This document shows positions 52,334 to 61,776 of a stretch of 64,000 bases of DNA, piece after piece. Under the pieces are notes generated by a model. It did no database searches. It saw only the letters and a list, made by a program, of their open reading frames with translations, and was not told the DNA's origin. The DNA comes from CAZFHA01 sp964518595 (lineage in GTDB: Bacteria > Bacillota > Clostridia > Saccharofermentanales > Saccharofermentanaceae): contig CAZFHA010000008.1 in the NCBI GenBank assembly GCA_964518595.1, positions 57,117-121,116 on the forward strand, written 5' to 3'. The stretch's first letter is position 1; every line of letters starts with the position of its first letter. Position numbers and translations under genes: made by a program.

Positions 52334-55300
52334 ATGAAGAACTCTATTAAATTGACTAAGATTGTTTTTGGGCTACTCATAGCCGGGCTGCTGATAGTAG
52401 CCGCTTTACCAGAGCTAAGGGTTAAAGCGGCTGCCGATCTTTTTACCTTAGACCCCATTCCTACCGTTAATCATGAGGTAGCTGGGACGAATGCTGTGGA
52501 TGTGAGTAACATTACCCAGTATATTGATGCTGTAAATAATCCGGCTGTAGACCAGATTAATTTTACCGCCAATATAACAGCTGCTACAACAGGGCAAGCC
52601 ATGGGCTTATCTGTAACTAGGGATCTTCGGATTAATGGAAATGGATTTATCCTTACGATTACGGGTAACTCAAGCTTTGGACCTGCCGGTACCGGTAGTG
52701 CCGGAGGAACTCACCTTATGCTTGAAGGTACTGGAGGAACCCTTCACCTTGCGAACATGACCCTCAACAGAGTGACTACCGGCAGTGGTCAAAATGATTT
52801 TATTTCTGTTATGACGGGAACCAATCAAACCTGGGATATCATCTTTGAAAACTTCACAAATAATTACCAAACTAACCAATGGCGAGGTCTTACCCGCTCT
52901 GTTGGAGGAACGCTAAATTCAACCCGAATTTTTCTGCGAAATAATATTAATATGGACTTAGGAACAGGCGGAAATGTTTTTGTAACCAATGGTGCTGTTG
53001 TAGCGGAAGAGAATTCAACGGTAACTCTGACGGCTCGATCTAATAATGCGGTTATGGGACTTTCCGGCAGTGACACAAGAGTATATATTTCTCCAGGATC
53101 TACTACTATTTTAGGTGTGCCTCCTCAAATCTGGTCTGGAAATAGAGGTGTTCTGGGGAGTGTAACGGAGGTTAATGTCTATCCTACTGCTACACTTAAT
53201 ATTACAGGTACAGGGAATGCTACCACCCCGGCTCTTACCTCGCTTGATTCGACTACGGCGATTGCTCTAAGAATAGATCGTGATGCTTCTCTAAAAGTCG
53301 AGAATACTGCTGGACCGGCAATTATTTCTACAGGTAGCTTTCCCGTGCGAATTTTGGGGAATCCAGATTCAAGTGTAGAGATTTTTGGTGCAGGCGCTAA
53401 CAACTCTGCTCAGATGACCTTGAGTGGATCAGAGATATCGCTGGCTGCACCCAAATACTTTAATATACAAAATAACGGAACAGGACGAGCCTTTTCCGGA
53501 ATTGGTGCAAGCACCCCAACCCTCAACCTAACTGAAACAAATATAGGGGTCTGGCTTACGGGTCAATCCGTTAGCGGGAATCCGCAATCCCCGTCGCCCT
53601 TTGCGGATGTAGATCTAATAACTGGAAGTGGTGCTGCCTTGGCAGGTTCTTCGCCTATTCTCGATACTATGTCTGGTGGTTGGAATACAGCTAGCTATAA
53701 TAGAATTTCTTATGCAGCTATTGTTGATATTACAGCGTCAGACATTAGCATGGGGCTGGGTCGAACCAGAAGTATTAATCCTCAAGTTGTTCCGGCGGAT
53801 GCGGTTTTGACGTATTCTTCGGATGACCCAAGTGTTGCTACCGTTGACGCTAGTGGCAATCTGACAGCGGTAGCTGTTGGTACGGCAACAATTACTATTT
53901 CAGGCACCGGTGGTGCAGGTGTTTATCCAGGCTCAACTACGATCACGGTTACGGTTACTAATAACCCGCCGGTTTTGACCGTGCCAAGCTTTACGACTAT
54001 TCCGGTGGGTGGTTCCTTTAATCCACTACTTAATGTAACCGCTACAGATGTAGAAGACGGTGATCTTCTTGGTAGTGTTCAAGTCACCAATCCCGTTGAT
54101 ACATCTACAGCAGGAGTTTATGTTGTCAATTACAGTCTTACGGACTTTAACAATAATCTGGTTACGGCTAAGCAAGTGGTTCTGGTGCAGGACAGCAGCC
54201 TGGTTTTAGGAACGAATACCATTATTCAAGCTACTGATTTCACCAAACGTCCTAGTGAAGTGNNNNNNNNNNNNNNNNNNNNNNNNNNNNNNNNNNNNNN
54301 NNNNNNNNNNNNNNNNNNNNNNNNNNNNNNNNNNNNNNNNNNNNNNNNNNNNNNNNNNNNNNGTCCCAGTGAAGTGGTGGTCAGTGATGCGGCTATCAAA
54401 GCCGCTGCCGGGGTGAAGGTCTATGATAAAGCTACCGGGCTAGAACTAGCAAATGAACCGGTTACCATAACGGAAGATAGTGGCTATAGTGCGGTGGTTA
54501 ACACTTATCCCATAACCTTTGTAGTAGATCAGGATAGCGCAGCGACCATTACCATTGATGCTGATGTGGTGACGGGAGATTTTCCGGTGCTAACAGTGAA
54601 TCCGGCCTTTGTAGAAGTGGCTCTGAACGGTGCTTTCGATGCCAGTGCCGGAGTATCGGCAACAGATACGGAAGATGGAACCATTACCGGGAGTATTGTG
54701 ACGGACAATCCCGTTGATACAGCTATAGGCGGAGTGTATACGGTAACCTATAGCATCACAGATAGCGATGGCAATGCAGACAGTAAAACAAGAACAGTCT
54801 TGGTACAAGACAATAACTTTATCGCAGGAACGAATACCATTATTCAAGCTACTGATTTCACCAAACGTCCTAGTGAAGTGGTGGTTAGTGATGCGGCTAT
54901 CAAAGCCGCTGCCGGTGTGAAAGTCTATGACAAACTTACGGGGCTGGAACTGGTGAATGAACCGGTGACCATTACGGAAGATAGTGGCTATAGTGCGGTG
55001 GTTAACACTTATCCCATAACCTTTGTAGTAGATCAGGATAGCGCAGCGACCATTACCATTGATGCTGATGTGGTGACGGGAGATTTTCCGGTGCTAACAG
55101 TGAATCCGGCCTTTGTAGAAGTGGCTCTGAACGGTGCTTTCGATGCCAGTGCCGGAGTATCGGCAACAGATACGGAAGATGGAACCATTACCGGGAGTAT
55201 TGTGACGGACAATCCCGTTGATACAGCTATAGCCGGAGTGTATACGGTAACCTATAGCATCACAGATACCGATGGCAATGCAGACAGTAAGACAAGAACA

Positions 55301-58300
55301 GTCTTGGTACAAGACAACAACTTTATCGCAGGAACGAATACCATTATCCAAGCTACTGATTTCACCAAACGTCCCAGTGAAGTGGTGGTCAGTGATGCGG
55401 CTATCAAAGCCGCTGCCGGGGTGAAAGTCTATGACAAAGCTACTGGGTTGGAACTGGTGAATGAACCGGTGACCATTACGGAAGATAGTGGCTATAGTGC
55501 GGTGGTTAACACTTATCCCATAACCTTTGTAGTAGATCAGGATAGCGCAGCGACCATTACCATTGATGCTGATGTGGTGACGGGAGATTTTCCGGTGCTA
55601 ACAGTGAATCCGGCCTTTGTAGAAGTGGCTCTGAACGGTGCTTTCGATGCCAGTGCCGGAGTATCGGCAACAGATACGGAAGATGGAACCATTACCGGGA
55701 GTATTGTGACGGACAATCCCGTTGATACAGCTATAGCCGGAGTGTATACGGTAACCTATAGCATCACAGATACCGATGGCAATGCAGACAGTAAGACAAG
55801 AACAGTCTTGGTACAAGACAACAACTTTATCGCAGGAACGAATACCATTATCCAAGCTACTGATTTCACCAAACGTCCCAGTGAAGTGGTGGTCAGTGAT
55901 GCGGCTATCAAAGCCGCTGCCGGGGTGAAGGTCTATGATAAAGCTACCGGGCTAGAACTAGCAAATGAACCGGTTACCATAACGGAAGATAGTGGCTATA
56001 GTGATATAGTTGATACCTATCCTATTTCCTTCAAAGTAGACCGTGATAGTGCTGCGATTATTACCATTGACGCTCATGTCGTGGCAGGAAGTGCACCAGA
56101 ACTGATTGTACCTGACGTAACTGAGGTTGCCCTAAATGGAGCTTTTGACCCTCTTGCCGGGGTTTCGGCTACAGATGAAGAAGATGGAATTATTACGAAT
56201 CGAATTGTAATTGAAGAAAACACTGTCAACACCAGTGTGGTCGGAATTTATCAGGTAAAATATAGCGTCACTGATAATGATGGTAATCAGGTTGAGGCTA
56301 CGCAGATTGTAGTGGTGAGTGATGGTGAAATGACCGTAGGTACGGATACCATCTTATTCGCCACTGATTTCCAAAAAAGAGTCGGCCAAGTTGATACAAA
56401 TGCGGCTTCAATTAGAACGGCAGCTAATGTAAAAGTCTATTCTAGAACTACAGGTCAAGAAATACCAAATGCCGTAGTTAATATTGTTGATTTGGGTGGA
56501 TACCATGCAGTCGTCGGTAACTATCCTATTACGTTTGAAGTAAGCGAAGACAATCAGACCAGAAAAACTATCACGGCAACGGTGGTAACAGGAGCATCTC
56601 CTGTTTTGACAGTACCTGCTTTTCGGCAAACTCCGGTTAATAGTAATTTTAATTTGTTAACAGGAGTAACCGCTACAGATGCTGAAGATGGAAATTTAAT
56701 CTCCGATGTGACAATTGTGGGCGAATTTGATAATGCTCTACCAGGAGTGTATACCCTTCAATACAATGTGATTGATAGTGATGGAAATAGAGCCAGCGCT
56801 GAAGGGGTTATCTTGGTGGATAACGGAGAGTTCAATGTAGGCGATAACATAATTATTCAGGCTAGAGATTTTGTAAAACGGATTAGTGAAGTAGATGTAA
56901 GTAATGCAGCTGTGATTGATGCCGCCAATGTAAAACTATATGACAAGGTCACGGGAAAAGAAATTGAAAACCCACAAATTACGGTTAATGATTTGGGCAA
57001 CTACCAAGCCGCTGTGGGAGATTATACCCTTACTTTTAGTGCGACCCAAGATTCCACAGCTACCATTAGTGTAGTTGGTACTGTTGTAAGTGGGGCTGTT
57101 CCCGTAATCAATGCACCGGCTTTTACAGAAATTGCTCTTGGAGATCCCTTTGATCCTATGACAAACGTAACTGTAACTGATGATGAAGATGCAGATATAG
57201 CAGACCATTTAGTGGTAACAGAGTCTGTTGATCCAGATATAGCTGGGGTTTATACAGTTCATTATGAAGTTACAGATAGTGATGGCAATACAACCGAAGC
57301 CCTTCAGATTGTGTTGGTTCAGAACGGAAAATTCTCCGCCGGTGACTACAATATTTTATATGCTGAGAATTTTGAACGGCGGGTATCGCAAGTTGATCTA
57401 AGTGAAACTGCCATATTGGCCGCCGCCGGTGTCCGAGTTTTTGATAGAAATACGGGAGAAGAATTGACAGTTGCCGACGTAACTATTGCAGATTTAGGCG
57501 GTTACCAAGCTGCAGCGGGAACGTATAACATTACTTTTGAAACGATCAACGATGCAACCACGACTATCACCATTGAAGCCAGGGTAGTCCAAGGAACACC
57601 GCCGGTTTTGGAAGTTCCGGCACTCACAGAAGTTCTGTTAAGCGGAAGCTTTGATGCCATGGAAAATGTTGTGGCCACAGATGCGGAGGATGGTGATATT
57701 AGCCATTTGGTGCAGGTTACAGGTACCGTGGATGTAAATACAGTTGGAATTTATACATTGCATTATAGTGTGACGGATCATGATGGCAATACGGTAACGG
57801 CGCAACAGGTGGTGCTGGTAAGTGATGGAGAATGGGTTGTAGGTGAGCGGACGATTCTGTACGCTGATGATTTTACCAAGCGGCTGGGGCAAGTAGATAC
57901 TAGTGATGCAGCTATTTTGGAAGCAGCAAATGTTCGGGTATATGACAAAGCAACAGGCGTAGTGCTATTTGGAGAAGCGATAAGTATTATTAGCACAGGA
58001 GGTTATGGACCTACCTTAGGATCTTTTCCTATTACCTTGTCAGTGGCTAGTGATCCTGCCGCTCGAATAACGGTTGTAGGCAAGGTTGTCCCTGGAAATA
58101 AACCGGTGTTGACGGTTGATCCGACCTTTGTTGAAATCCCATTGAACAGCACTTTTGATGCAAGTACGGGTGTTCAGGTTACAGATGTTGAAGATGGTGA
58201 TATTACAGGCAACATAGTGACTACAGGAACTGTTGATACCAGTGTTTCCGGTATTTACCCTCTTACCTATACAATTACCGATAGTGATCAAAACCAGGTT

Positions 58301-59764
58301 AGTTTAACCCGGGTAGTTTTAGTTCAAGGCAGTAATTTTGTCGTGGGAACAGCGACAATTATCGAAGCGCAAAATTTTATCAAACGTTTAGGGCAGGTGG
58401 ATACCAGTGCTTCGGCAGTAATAGCAGCGGCTGGCGTAACTGTTTATGATAAGTCAACCGGAGAGGAACTAGTAGCTGAACCTGTGAATGTCACCAACTT
58501 TGGTGGTTATAGCAAAGTAGTTGGCGACTATTCCATCTCTTTCCAAGTAGCCAGAGATTCTCAAGCTAGCCAAACCGTCACAGCCAGCGTTGTTACAGGG
58601 GAACTTCCTGTTATAACCTTGCCAGAAACCTTTACAGAAGTTCAACTTAAAGAAAGTTTTGATCCAAGAGCTAATGTTACAGCTACAGATGCAGAAGACG
58701 GAGCTCTTACAGCGCAGATCCAGATCACGGGGCAAGTAGATACTCGCTTTGCAGGTATTTATACTCTGACCTATAATGTGACAGATTCTGATAAAAATAC
58801 TGTGAGTGTCAGGCGTGTTATTTTGGTGAATGACGGTCATGCGGATGTTGGAAATGAACTATTCATTATGGGGCAAGATTTTACCAAGCGATTATCAGAG
58901 GTAGACCTGACAGACAGCGCCATAAAACAGGCGGCTCAGATCAGAGTTTTCGATAAAGAGAGTGGCATAGAACTATTCGATAAGACTGTTTATATAAAAG
59001 ATATGGGAGGGTACCAAGCCTTACCAGGAGTCTATCATATAACTTTTGGTGTAGCTGAGGATACCGGTGCAGAACTTAGCATAGCCGCTAGAGTTTTGAC
59101 TGATACACCGCCTGAACTAACTGTGCCTGATTTTACGGAAATTGGCTTGAATGATATTTTTGATCCTAAGGCAGGGGTGAGTGCCGTTGATGCTGAAGAT
59201 GGTAATATTACCCATTTAATTCAAGTACAAGGAGACGTAGATGTGACCAAGGCGGGGATTTACTCGCTGGTATACCAAGTAACAGACAGCGATCAAAATC
59301 AAGTAAAGGCTATTCAGACCGTATTGGTCAATGATGGTACATCCAGTTATGGGGATGGCTACATTATCCAAGGGCATGATTTTAAAATTGGACTATCGGA
59401 AGCTAGTCTTAGCGATGAAGAAATGATTGTCCTGGCGGGAATCCGGGTATTTGATGTGAAAGCTCAAACTTGGGTTAATAATCCTTCCATACTTGTAGAT
59501 CGCGGAGATTTTGCCCTTAAAGTTGGTGAGTATAAGATCAGCTTCAGCTTTAATCCCAGTATTACCGTTACGGTGAGCATTTTCCAGGATAAAGCCATAC
59601 CTACACCTTCGCCCACACCTAGACCGGGAAGAGTAACAAAAGTAGGTGAGAATACTAACCTTAGTACTCTAGGAGCGGCAATGCTTTTACTGGGTATCGC
59701 TGTTCTGGGACTAAAGAAGGGTTATGAAAAAACCTTGACGGAAAAGAATCGGAAAGAAGAGTAA
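52334..59764 (+). CDS. giant repetitive surface adhesin
   Basis: ATG 52334 is used because TAAGGTGA sits six bases upstream. The visible product is about 2,476 residues, with a gap inside. Parts in order: signal peptide (about 1-32); a pectate-lyase-like adhesive beta-helix domain (about 40-460); a BIG_2-type Ig domain (about 465-545, TYSSDDPSVATVDASGNL). Then come at least eleven DUF5011-like Ig domains (each with a TDxEDGxI and GxYxxxYxxTDxDGN pattern). Each alternates with an ~80-residue companion (IIxAxDFxKR, then AAxVxVYDKxTGxEL). A Pro/Thr stalk (TPSPTPRPG) and a sorting-like tail VTKVGENTN, hydrophobic helix, basic end complete it. It is probably a wall-attached adhesin. The true length is unknown because of the gap. 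Confidence 0.85.
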   Translation: MKNSIKLTKIVFGLLIAGLLIVAALPELRVKAAADLFTLDPIPTVNHEVAGTNAVDVSNITQYIDAVNNPAVDQINFTANITAATTGQAMGLSVTRDLRINGNGFILTITGNSSFGPAGTGSAGGTHLMLEGTGGTLHLANMTLNRVTTGSGQNDFISVMTGTNQTWDIIFENFTNNYQTNQWRGLTRSVGGTLNSTRIFLRNNINMDLGTGGNVFVTNGAVVAEENSTVTLTARSNNAVMGLSGSDTRVYISPGSTTILGVPPQIWSGNRGVLGSVTEVNVYPTATLNITGTGNATTPALTSLDSTTAIALRIDRDASLKVENTAGPAIISTGSFPVRILGNPDSSVEIFGAGANNSAQMTLSGSEISLAAPKYFNIQNNGTGRAFSGIGASTPTLNLTETNIGVWLTGQSVSGNPQSPSPFADVDLITGSGAALAGSSPILDTMSGGWNTASYNRISYAAIVDITASDISMGLGRTRSINPQVVPADAVLTYSSDDPSVATVDASGNLTAVAVGTATITISGTGGAGVYPGSTTITVTVTNNPPVLTVPSFTTIPVGGSFNPLLNVTATDVEDGDLLGSVQVTNPVDTSTAGVYVVNYSLTDFNNNLVTAKQVVLVQDSSLVLGTNTIIQATDFTKRPSEVXXXXXXXXXXXXXXXXXXXXXXXXXXXXXXXXXXPSEVVVSDAAIKAAAGVKVYDKATGLELANEPVTITEDSGYSAVVNTYPITFVVDQDSAATITIDADVVTGDFPVLTVNPAFVEVALNGAFDASAGVSATDTEDGTITGSIVTDNPVDTAIGGVYTVTYSITDSDGNADSKTRTVLVQDNNFIAGTNTIIQATDFTKRPSEVVVSDAAIKAAAGVKVYDKLTGLELVNEPVTITEDSGYSAVVNTYPITFVVDQDSAATITIDADVVTGDFPVLTVNPAFVEVALNGAFDASAGVSATDTEDGTITGSIVTDNPVDTAIAGVYTVTYSITDTDGNADSKTRTVLVQDNNFIAGTNTIIQATDFTKRPSEVVVSDAAIKAAAGVKVYDKATGLELVNEPVTITEDSGYSAVVNTYPITFVVDQDSAATITIDADVVTGDFPVLTVNPAFVEVALNGAFDASAGVSATDTEDGTITGSIVTDNPVDTAIAGVYTVTYSITDTDGNADSKTRTVLVQDNNFIAGTNTIIQATDFTKRPSEVVVSDAAIKAAAGVKVYDKATGLELANEPVTITEDSGYSDIVDTYPISFKVDRDSAAIITIDAHVVAGSAPELIVPDVTEVALNGAFDPLAGVSATDEEDGIITNRIVIEENTVNTSVVGIYQVKYSVTDNDGNQVEATQIVVVSDGEMTVGTDTILFATDFQKRVGQVDTNAASIRTAANVKVYSRTTGQEIPNAVVNIVDLGGYHAVVGNYPITFEVSEDNQTRKTITATVVTGASPVLTVPAFRQTPVNSNFNLLTGVTATDAEDGNLISDVTIVGEFDNALPGVYTLQYNVIDSDGNRASAEGVILVDNGEFNVGDNIIIQARDFVKRISEVDVSNAAVIDAANVKLYDKVTGKEIENPQITVNDLGNYQAAVGDYTLTFSATQDSTATISVVGTVVSGAVPVINAPAFTEIALGDPFDPMTNVTVTDDEDADIADHLVVTESVDPDIAGVYTVHYEVTDSDGNTTEALQIVLVQNGKFSAGDYNILYAENFERRVSQVDLSETAILAAAGVRVFDRNTGEELTVADVTIADLGGYQAAAGTYNITFETINDATTTITIEARVVQGTPPVLEVPALTEVLLSGSFDAMENVVATDAEDGDISHLVQVTGTVDVNTVGIYTLHYSVTDHDGNTVTAQQVVLVSDGEWVVGERTILYADDFTKRLGQVDTSDAAILEAANVRVYDKATGVVLFGEAISIISTGGYGPTLGSFPITLSVASDPAARITVVGKVVPGNKPVLTVDPTFVEIPLNSTFDASTGVQVTDVEDGDITGNIVTTGTVDTSVSGIYPLTYTITDSDQNQVSLTRVVLVQGSNFVVGTATIIEAQNFIKRLGQVDTSASAVIAAAGVTVYDKSTGEELVAEPVNVTNFGGYSKVVGDYSISFQVARDSQASQTVTASVVTGELPVITLPETFTEVQLKESFDPRANVTATDAEDGALTAQIQITGQVDTRFAGIYTLTYNVTDSDKNTVSVRRVILVNDGHADVGNELFIMGQDFTKRLSEVDLTDSAIKQAAQIRVFDKESGIELFDKTVYIKDMGGYQALPGVYHITFGVAEDTGAELSIAARVLTDTPPELTVPDFTEIGLNDIFDPKAGVSAVDAEDGNITHLIQVQGDVDVTKAGIYSLVYQVTDSDQNQVKAIQTVLVNDGTSSYGDGYIIQGHDFKIGLSEASLSDEEMIVLAGIRVFDVKAQTWVNNPSILVDRGDFALKVGEYKISFSFNPSITVTVSIFQDKAIPTPSPTPRPGRVTKVGENTNLSTLGAAMLLLGIAVLGLKKGYEKTLTEKNRKEE
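54263..54362. other. assembly gap (100 N) inside the repeat array
   Basis: Exactly 100 N, a conventional placeholder. The left flank ends GTCCTAGTGAAGTG and the right flank begins GTCCCAGTGAAGTG, the same point of the 504-bp repeat. The missing sequence is therefore probably one or more whole repeat units, and the real copy number is undetermined. Confidence 0.95.
54363..54866 (+). repeat. 504-bp adhesin repeat, copy A
   Basis: First complete unit right of the gap; it encodes one companion domain plus one Ig-like domain (168 residues). Its first 129 nt are identical to the start of the diverged unit at 55875, but the rest matches copies B and C. Confidence 0.93.
54867..55370 (+). repeat. 504-bp adhesin repeat, copy B
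   Basis: Exact 504-bp period from copy A. Differences from copies A and C are a few scattered substitutions (for example DKLTGLEL instead of DKATGLEL). Confidence 0.93.
55371..55874 (+). repeat. 504-bp adhesin repeat, copy C
   Basis: Exact 504-bp period from copy B and nearly identical to it over the Ig-like half. The next unit (from 55875) and later ones diverge strongly, so only A-C look recently expanded. Confidence 0.93.
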
Positions 59765-59856
59765 ACTTGGTATCGCTTACTTTCTGCCAGCTTAATCAGG
59801 TCGGTGCATAGTACCAGCTTATTCGTGCTATACTAAATACAAAAAAGGAGATCGCT

Positions 59857-60144
59857 ATGATTGTACTCGTAATCAAACTAGAGATAGAGGCTGGGAAGAA
59901 AGCTGAGTTTACTCAAATTGCACAAAAACTTGTAGAGGGTTCACAGAAAGAAGCCGGAAATATTGAGTATCATGCTTATGAAGAACTGGACGAACCCAAT
60001 ACCGTTGCTTTTATTGAAAAGTGGCAAGATCAGGCGGCCTTGGATTTTCATGAGCAGACAGCTCACTTTACCCAGAATATTGGAAAATTACAGGCACTTT
60101 GCGTCAAGCCGCCCGTAACAAATAGATTTGATATTCTTGCTTAA
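59857..60144 (+). CDS. YgiN-like antibiotic-biosynthesis-monooxygenase-domain protein
   Basis: The 95-residue protein is a single ABM domain (ferredoxin-like dimeric alpha+beta barrel). Family cues are an early LVIKLEIEAGKKAEF, GNIEYHAYEELDEPNTVAFIEKWQDQAALDFHEQTAHF and the Trp/His pair. Related proteins oxidise quinols or small aromatic compounds without a metal or flavin. AAAAAGGAGA precedes the ATG; the methyltransferase gene follows after 8 bp, so they form an operon. Confidence 0.88.
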   Translation: MIVLVIKLEIEAGKKAEFTQIAQKLVEGSQKEAGNIEYHAYEELDEPNTVAFIEKWQDQAALDFHEQTAHFTQNIGKLQALCVKPPVTNRFDILA

Positions 60145-60152
60145 GGAGTTCT

Positions 60153-60734
60153 ATGGATGCCTACGATAGAATTATGAAACCCGTTGAGAAAAAGGGTTTG
60201 GCAGAAGTAAGGGCGATTCAAGTATCAAAAGCTTACGGACGGGTACTGGAATTAGGTGCAGGGAATGCTGCTAATTTGCCCTACTATAACTTTGCCAAGG
60301 TAAGTTCCCTGACCATAAGTGACATCAAATTTTCTAAAAAGCTAGAGGCACTGTCCACTTACAATGGTAACCCCAAGGTTAGCTTTAGTCAGTGCAGTGC
60401 CGCAGCTATACCCTTTGACAGTGAAAGCTTTGATACGGTGCTATTTACCTTGGTCTTTTGCAGTGTAGAGGATGTGTCAGAAGCCTTGGCAGAGGTGCGT
60501 CGTGTCCTGAAAAAAGACGGTCAGGTGATCTTTATTGAACATGTCATTGCTCCTGGTGGTGCGGCCAAATCAATTATGAATGCCGTGAATACCCCTTGGA
60601 AAAAGCTGGCACGAGGCTGCAATCTCAATCGTGATTTTAGGAAAGCCTTGCTGGAAAGTGGCTTCATTATTAATGAAGAGGAACAATTTTTTAAAGAGCT
60701 GGGCTATTATGGTGTGGCGCGGGTCGGTGTGTAA
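60153..60734 (+). CDS. class I SAM-dependent methyltransferase (METTL7-like)
   Basis: The 193-residue methyltransferase has motif I VLELGAGNAANLPYY, the post-motif acidic TISDIKFSK, motif IV-like FDTVLFTLVFCSVED and EVRRVLKKDGQVIFIEH. The YDRIMKPVEKKGLAEVR start and the NTPWKKLARGCNLNRDF segment near the end match the METTL7-like/Methyltransf_11 group that acts on lipids or thiols. It is encoded just after the YgiN-like gene. The substrate is unknown. Confidence 0.85.
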   Translation: MDAYDRIMKPVEKKGLAEVRAIQVSKAYGRVLELGAGNAANLPYYNFAKVSSLTISDIKFSKKLEALSTYNGNPKVSFSQCSAAAIPFDSESFDTVLFTLVFCSVEDVSEALAEVRRVLKKDGQVIFIEHVIAPGGAAKSIMNAVNTPWKKLARGCNLNRDFRKALLESGFIINEEEQFFKELGYYGVARVGV

Positions 60735-60744
60735 GGGAATACAT

Positions 60745-60770
60745 TGCCTCCATATAGGCGGCACCTTTTA
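60745..60770 (+). terminator. candidate terminator after the methyltransferase gene
   Basis: TGCCTCC (60745-60751) pairs with GGCGGCA (60757-60763) with one mismatch and is followed by CCTTTTAA. Confidence 0.5.
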
Positions 60771-60809
60771 AATCCCTACTGGCTTTACAAAGTAAAAGAA
60801 TGCCTACGC

Positions 60810-61751
60810 CTATTTCCCCCACCCCTCCAGAACGGCTAATACGTCGCTATAGACTTCCTCCCGGTTGGTTTCGTTTAACATCTCGTGACGACCGCCGGGA
60901 TAGAGCTTAAGCGCTACCGGATGACCGGTCTGGCGATACCACTCGGTTAGCTGCCGGGGGCCTTGCCCATACTTTCCAACCGGATCTTCTTCGCCGGAAA
61001 AAAGATAAACCGGCAAGGTTTCTCTAAGCTGCCCTGTCCAATTTTTGCTTCCACAATCTTGTAGAAGGGCAAAGAGATCACGAAAACCTGCAGCTTTAAA
61101 AACAAAGGTACAAGCCGGATTTTCTTGATAGGCTTTGACTATCTCCGGATCACGGCTGAGCCAGTCGTAGGGGGAGGCAATAGGCTCAAAGCGGCGGTTA
61201 TAGCTGCCGAAAGACAGGCGATTCAAGAACTTGGCCGGGCGCTTAGCCCCTAATAAGCGAGCCTCTAGAGCTGCAAAATTCTTGGCAATTACCACCGGCC
61301 CCGGTCGAGCCGTAGTACCGGATAAAATCACACCGTCAAACTCTTCGCCGCGATATTTTTTGAGATAGCAAGAGGTAATAAAGGAACCCATGCTATGGCC
61401 GAGAATATAGAAAGGCATCGGCAAAGGATATTCTGTGGCTAAGATAGTTTTGGCCGCACTAATAGCCTGCCTTAAATCAGACAGTAGTAATTCTTTGCCA
61501 TCTTTTTGTGCGAAAAAGCCCCGCTCTTCTTCGGAAGGCGTAGTCTCACCATGTCCCCTCAGGTCAAAGGCAAAGAGACAATAGCCCTGCCCAGCTAAGA
61601 AGGTGGCAAAGTCATCGTAGCGTAAGCAAAACTCCTGCATCCCATGAACCAACATAAGGGCGCCCTTTGGTGTCTGTCCCTCTGGCTGCCAAAAATACCC
61701 CTTAAAAACTAAACCGTCTTCCCCTGAAAAAGAAAAATCTTGCCGTTTCAT
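60810..61751 (-). CDS. alpha/beta hydrolase, monoacylglycerol-lipase-like
   Basis: The 313-residue serine hydrolase has an oxyanion loop in MLVHGMQE, LRGHGET (FDLRGHGETTPSEE), nucleophile elbow GHSMGS, acid Asp in SGEEDPVG and His in GGRHEMLNE. It belongs to the Hydrolase_4/serine aminopeptidase S33 group, which includes monoacylglycerol lipases and lysophospholipases. There is no signal peptide, so it acts in the cytosol. AAGGAGC precedes the ATG. It lies 25 bp after mnmA and may be co-transcribed with it. Confidence 0.88.
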   Translation of the reverse strand: MKRQDFSFSGEDGLVFKGYFWQPEGQTPKGALMLVHGMQEFCLRYDDFATFLAGQGYCLFAFDLRGHGETTPSEEERGFFAQKDGKELLLSDLRQAISAAKTILATEYPLPMPFYILGHSMGSFITSCYLKKYRGEEFDGVILSGTTARPGPVVIAKNFAALEARLLGAKRPAKFLNRLSFGSYNRRFEPIASPYDWLSRDPEIVKAYQENPACTFVFKAAGFRDLFALLQDCGSKNWTGQLRETLPVYLFSGEEDPVGKYGQGPRQLTEWYRQTGHPVALKLYPGGRHEMLNETNREEVYSDVLAVLEGWGK

Positions 61752-61776
61752 AGGTCATAGCTCCTTCCCAATTCCC

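Noticed and set aside
54590..55855. Three 85-codon open frames on the minus strand spaced exactly 504 bp apart
   Set aside because: They are mirror frames of the adhesin repeat, lack ribosome binding sites and follow its period; not genes.
54249..55874. A CRISPR array or transposon array
   Set aside because: The repeat is 504 bp, keeps one reading frame and has no spacers, inverted ends or transposase.
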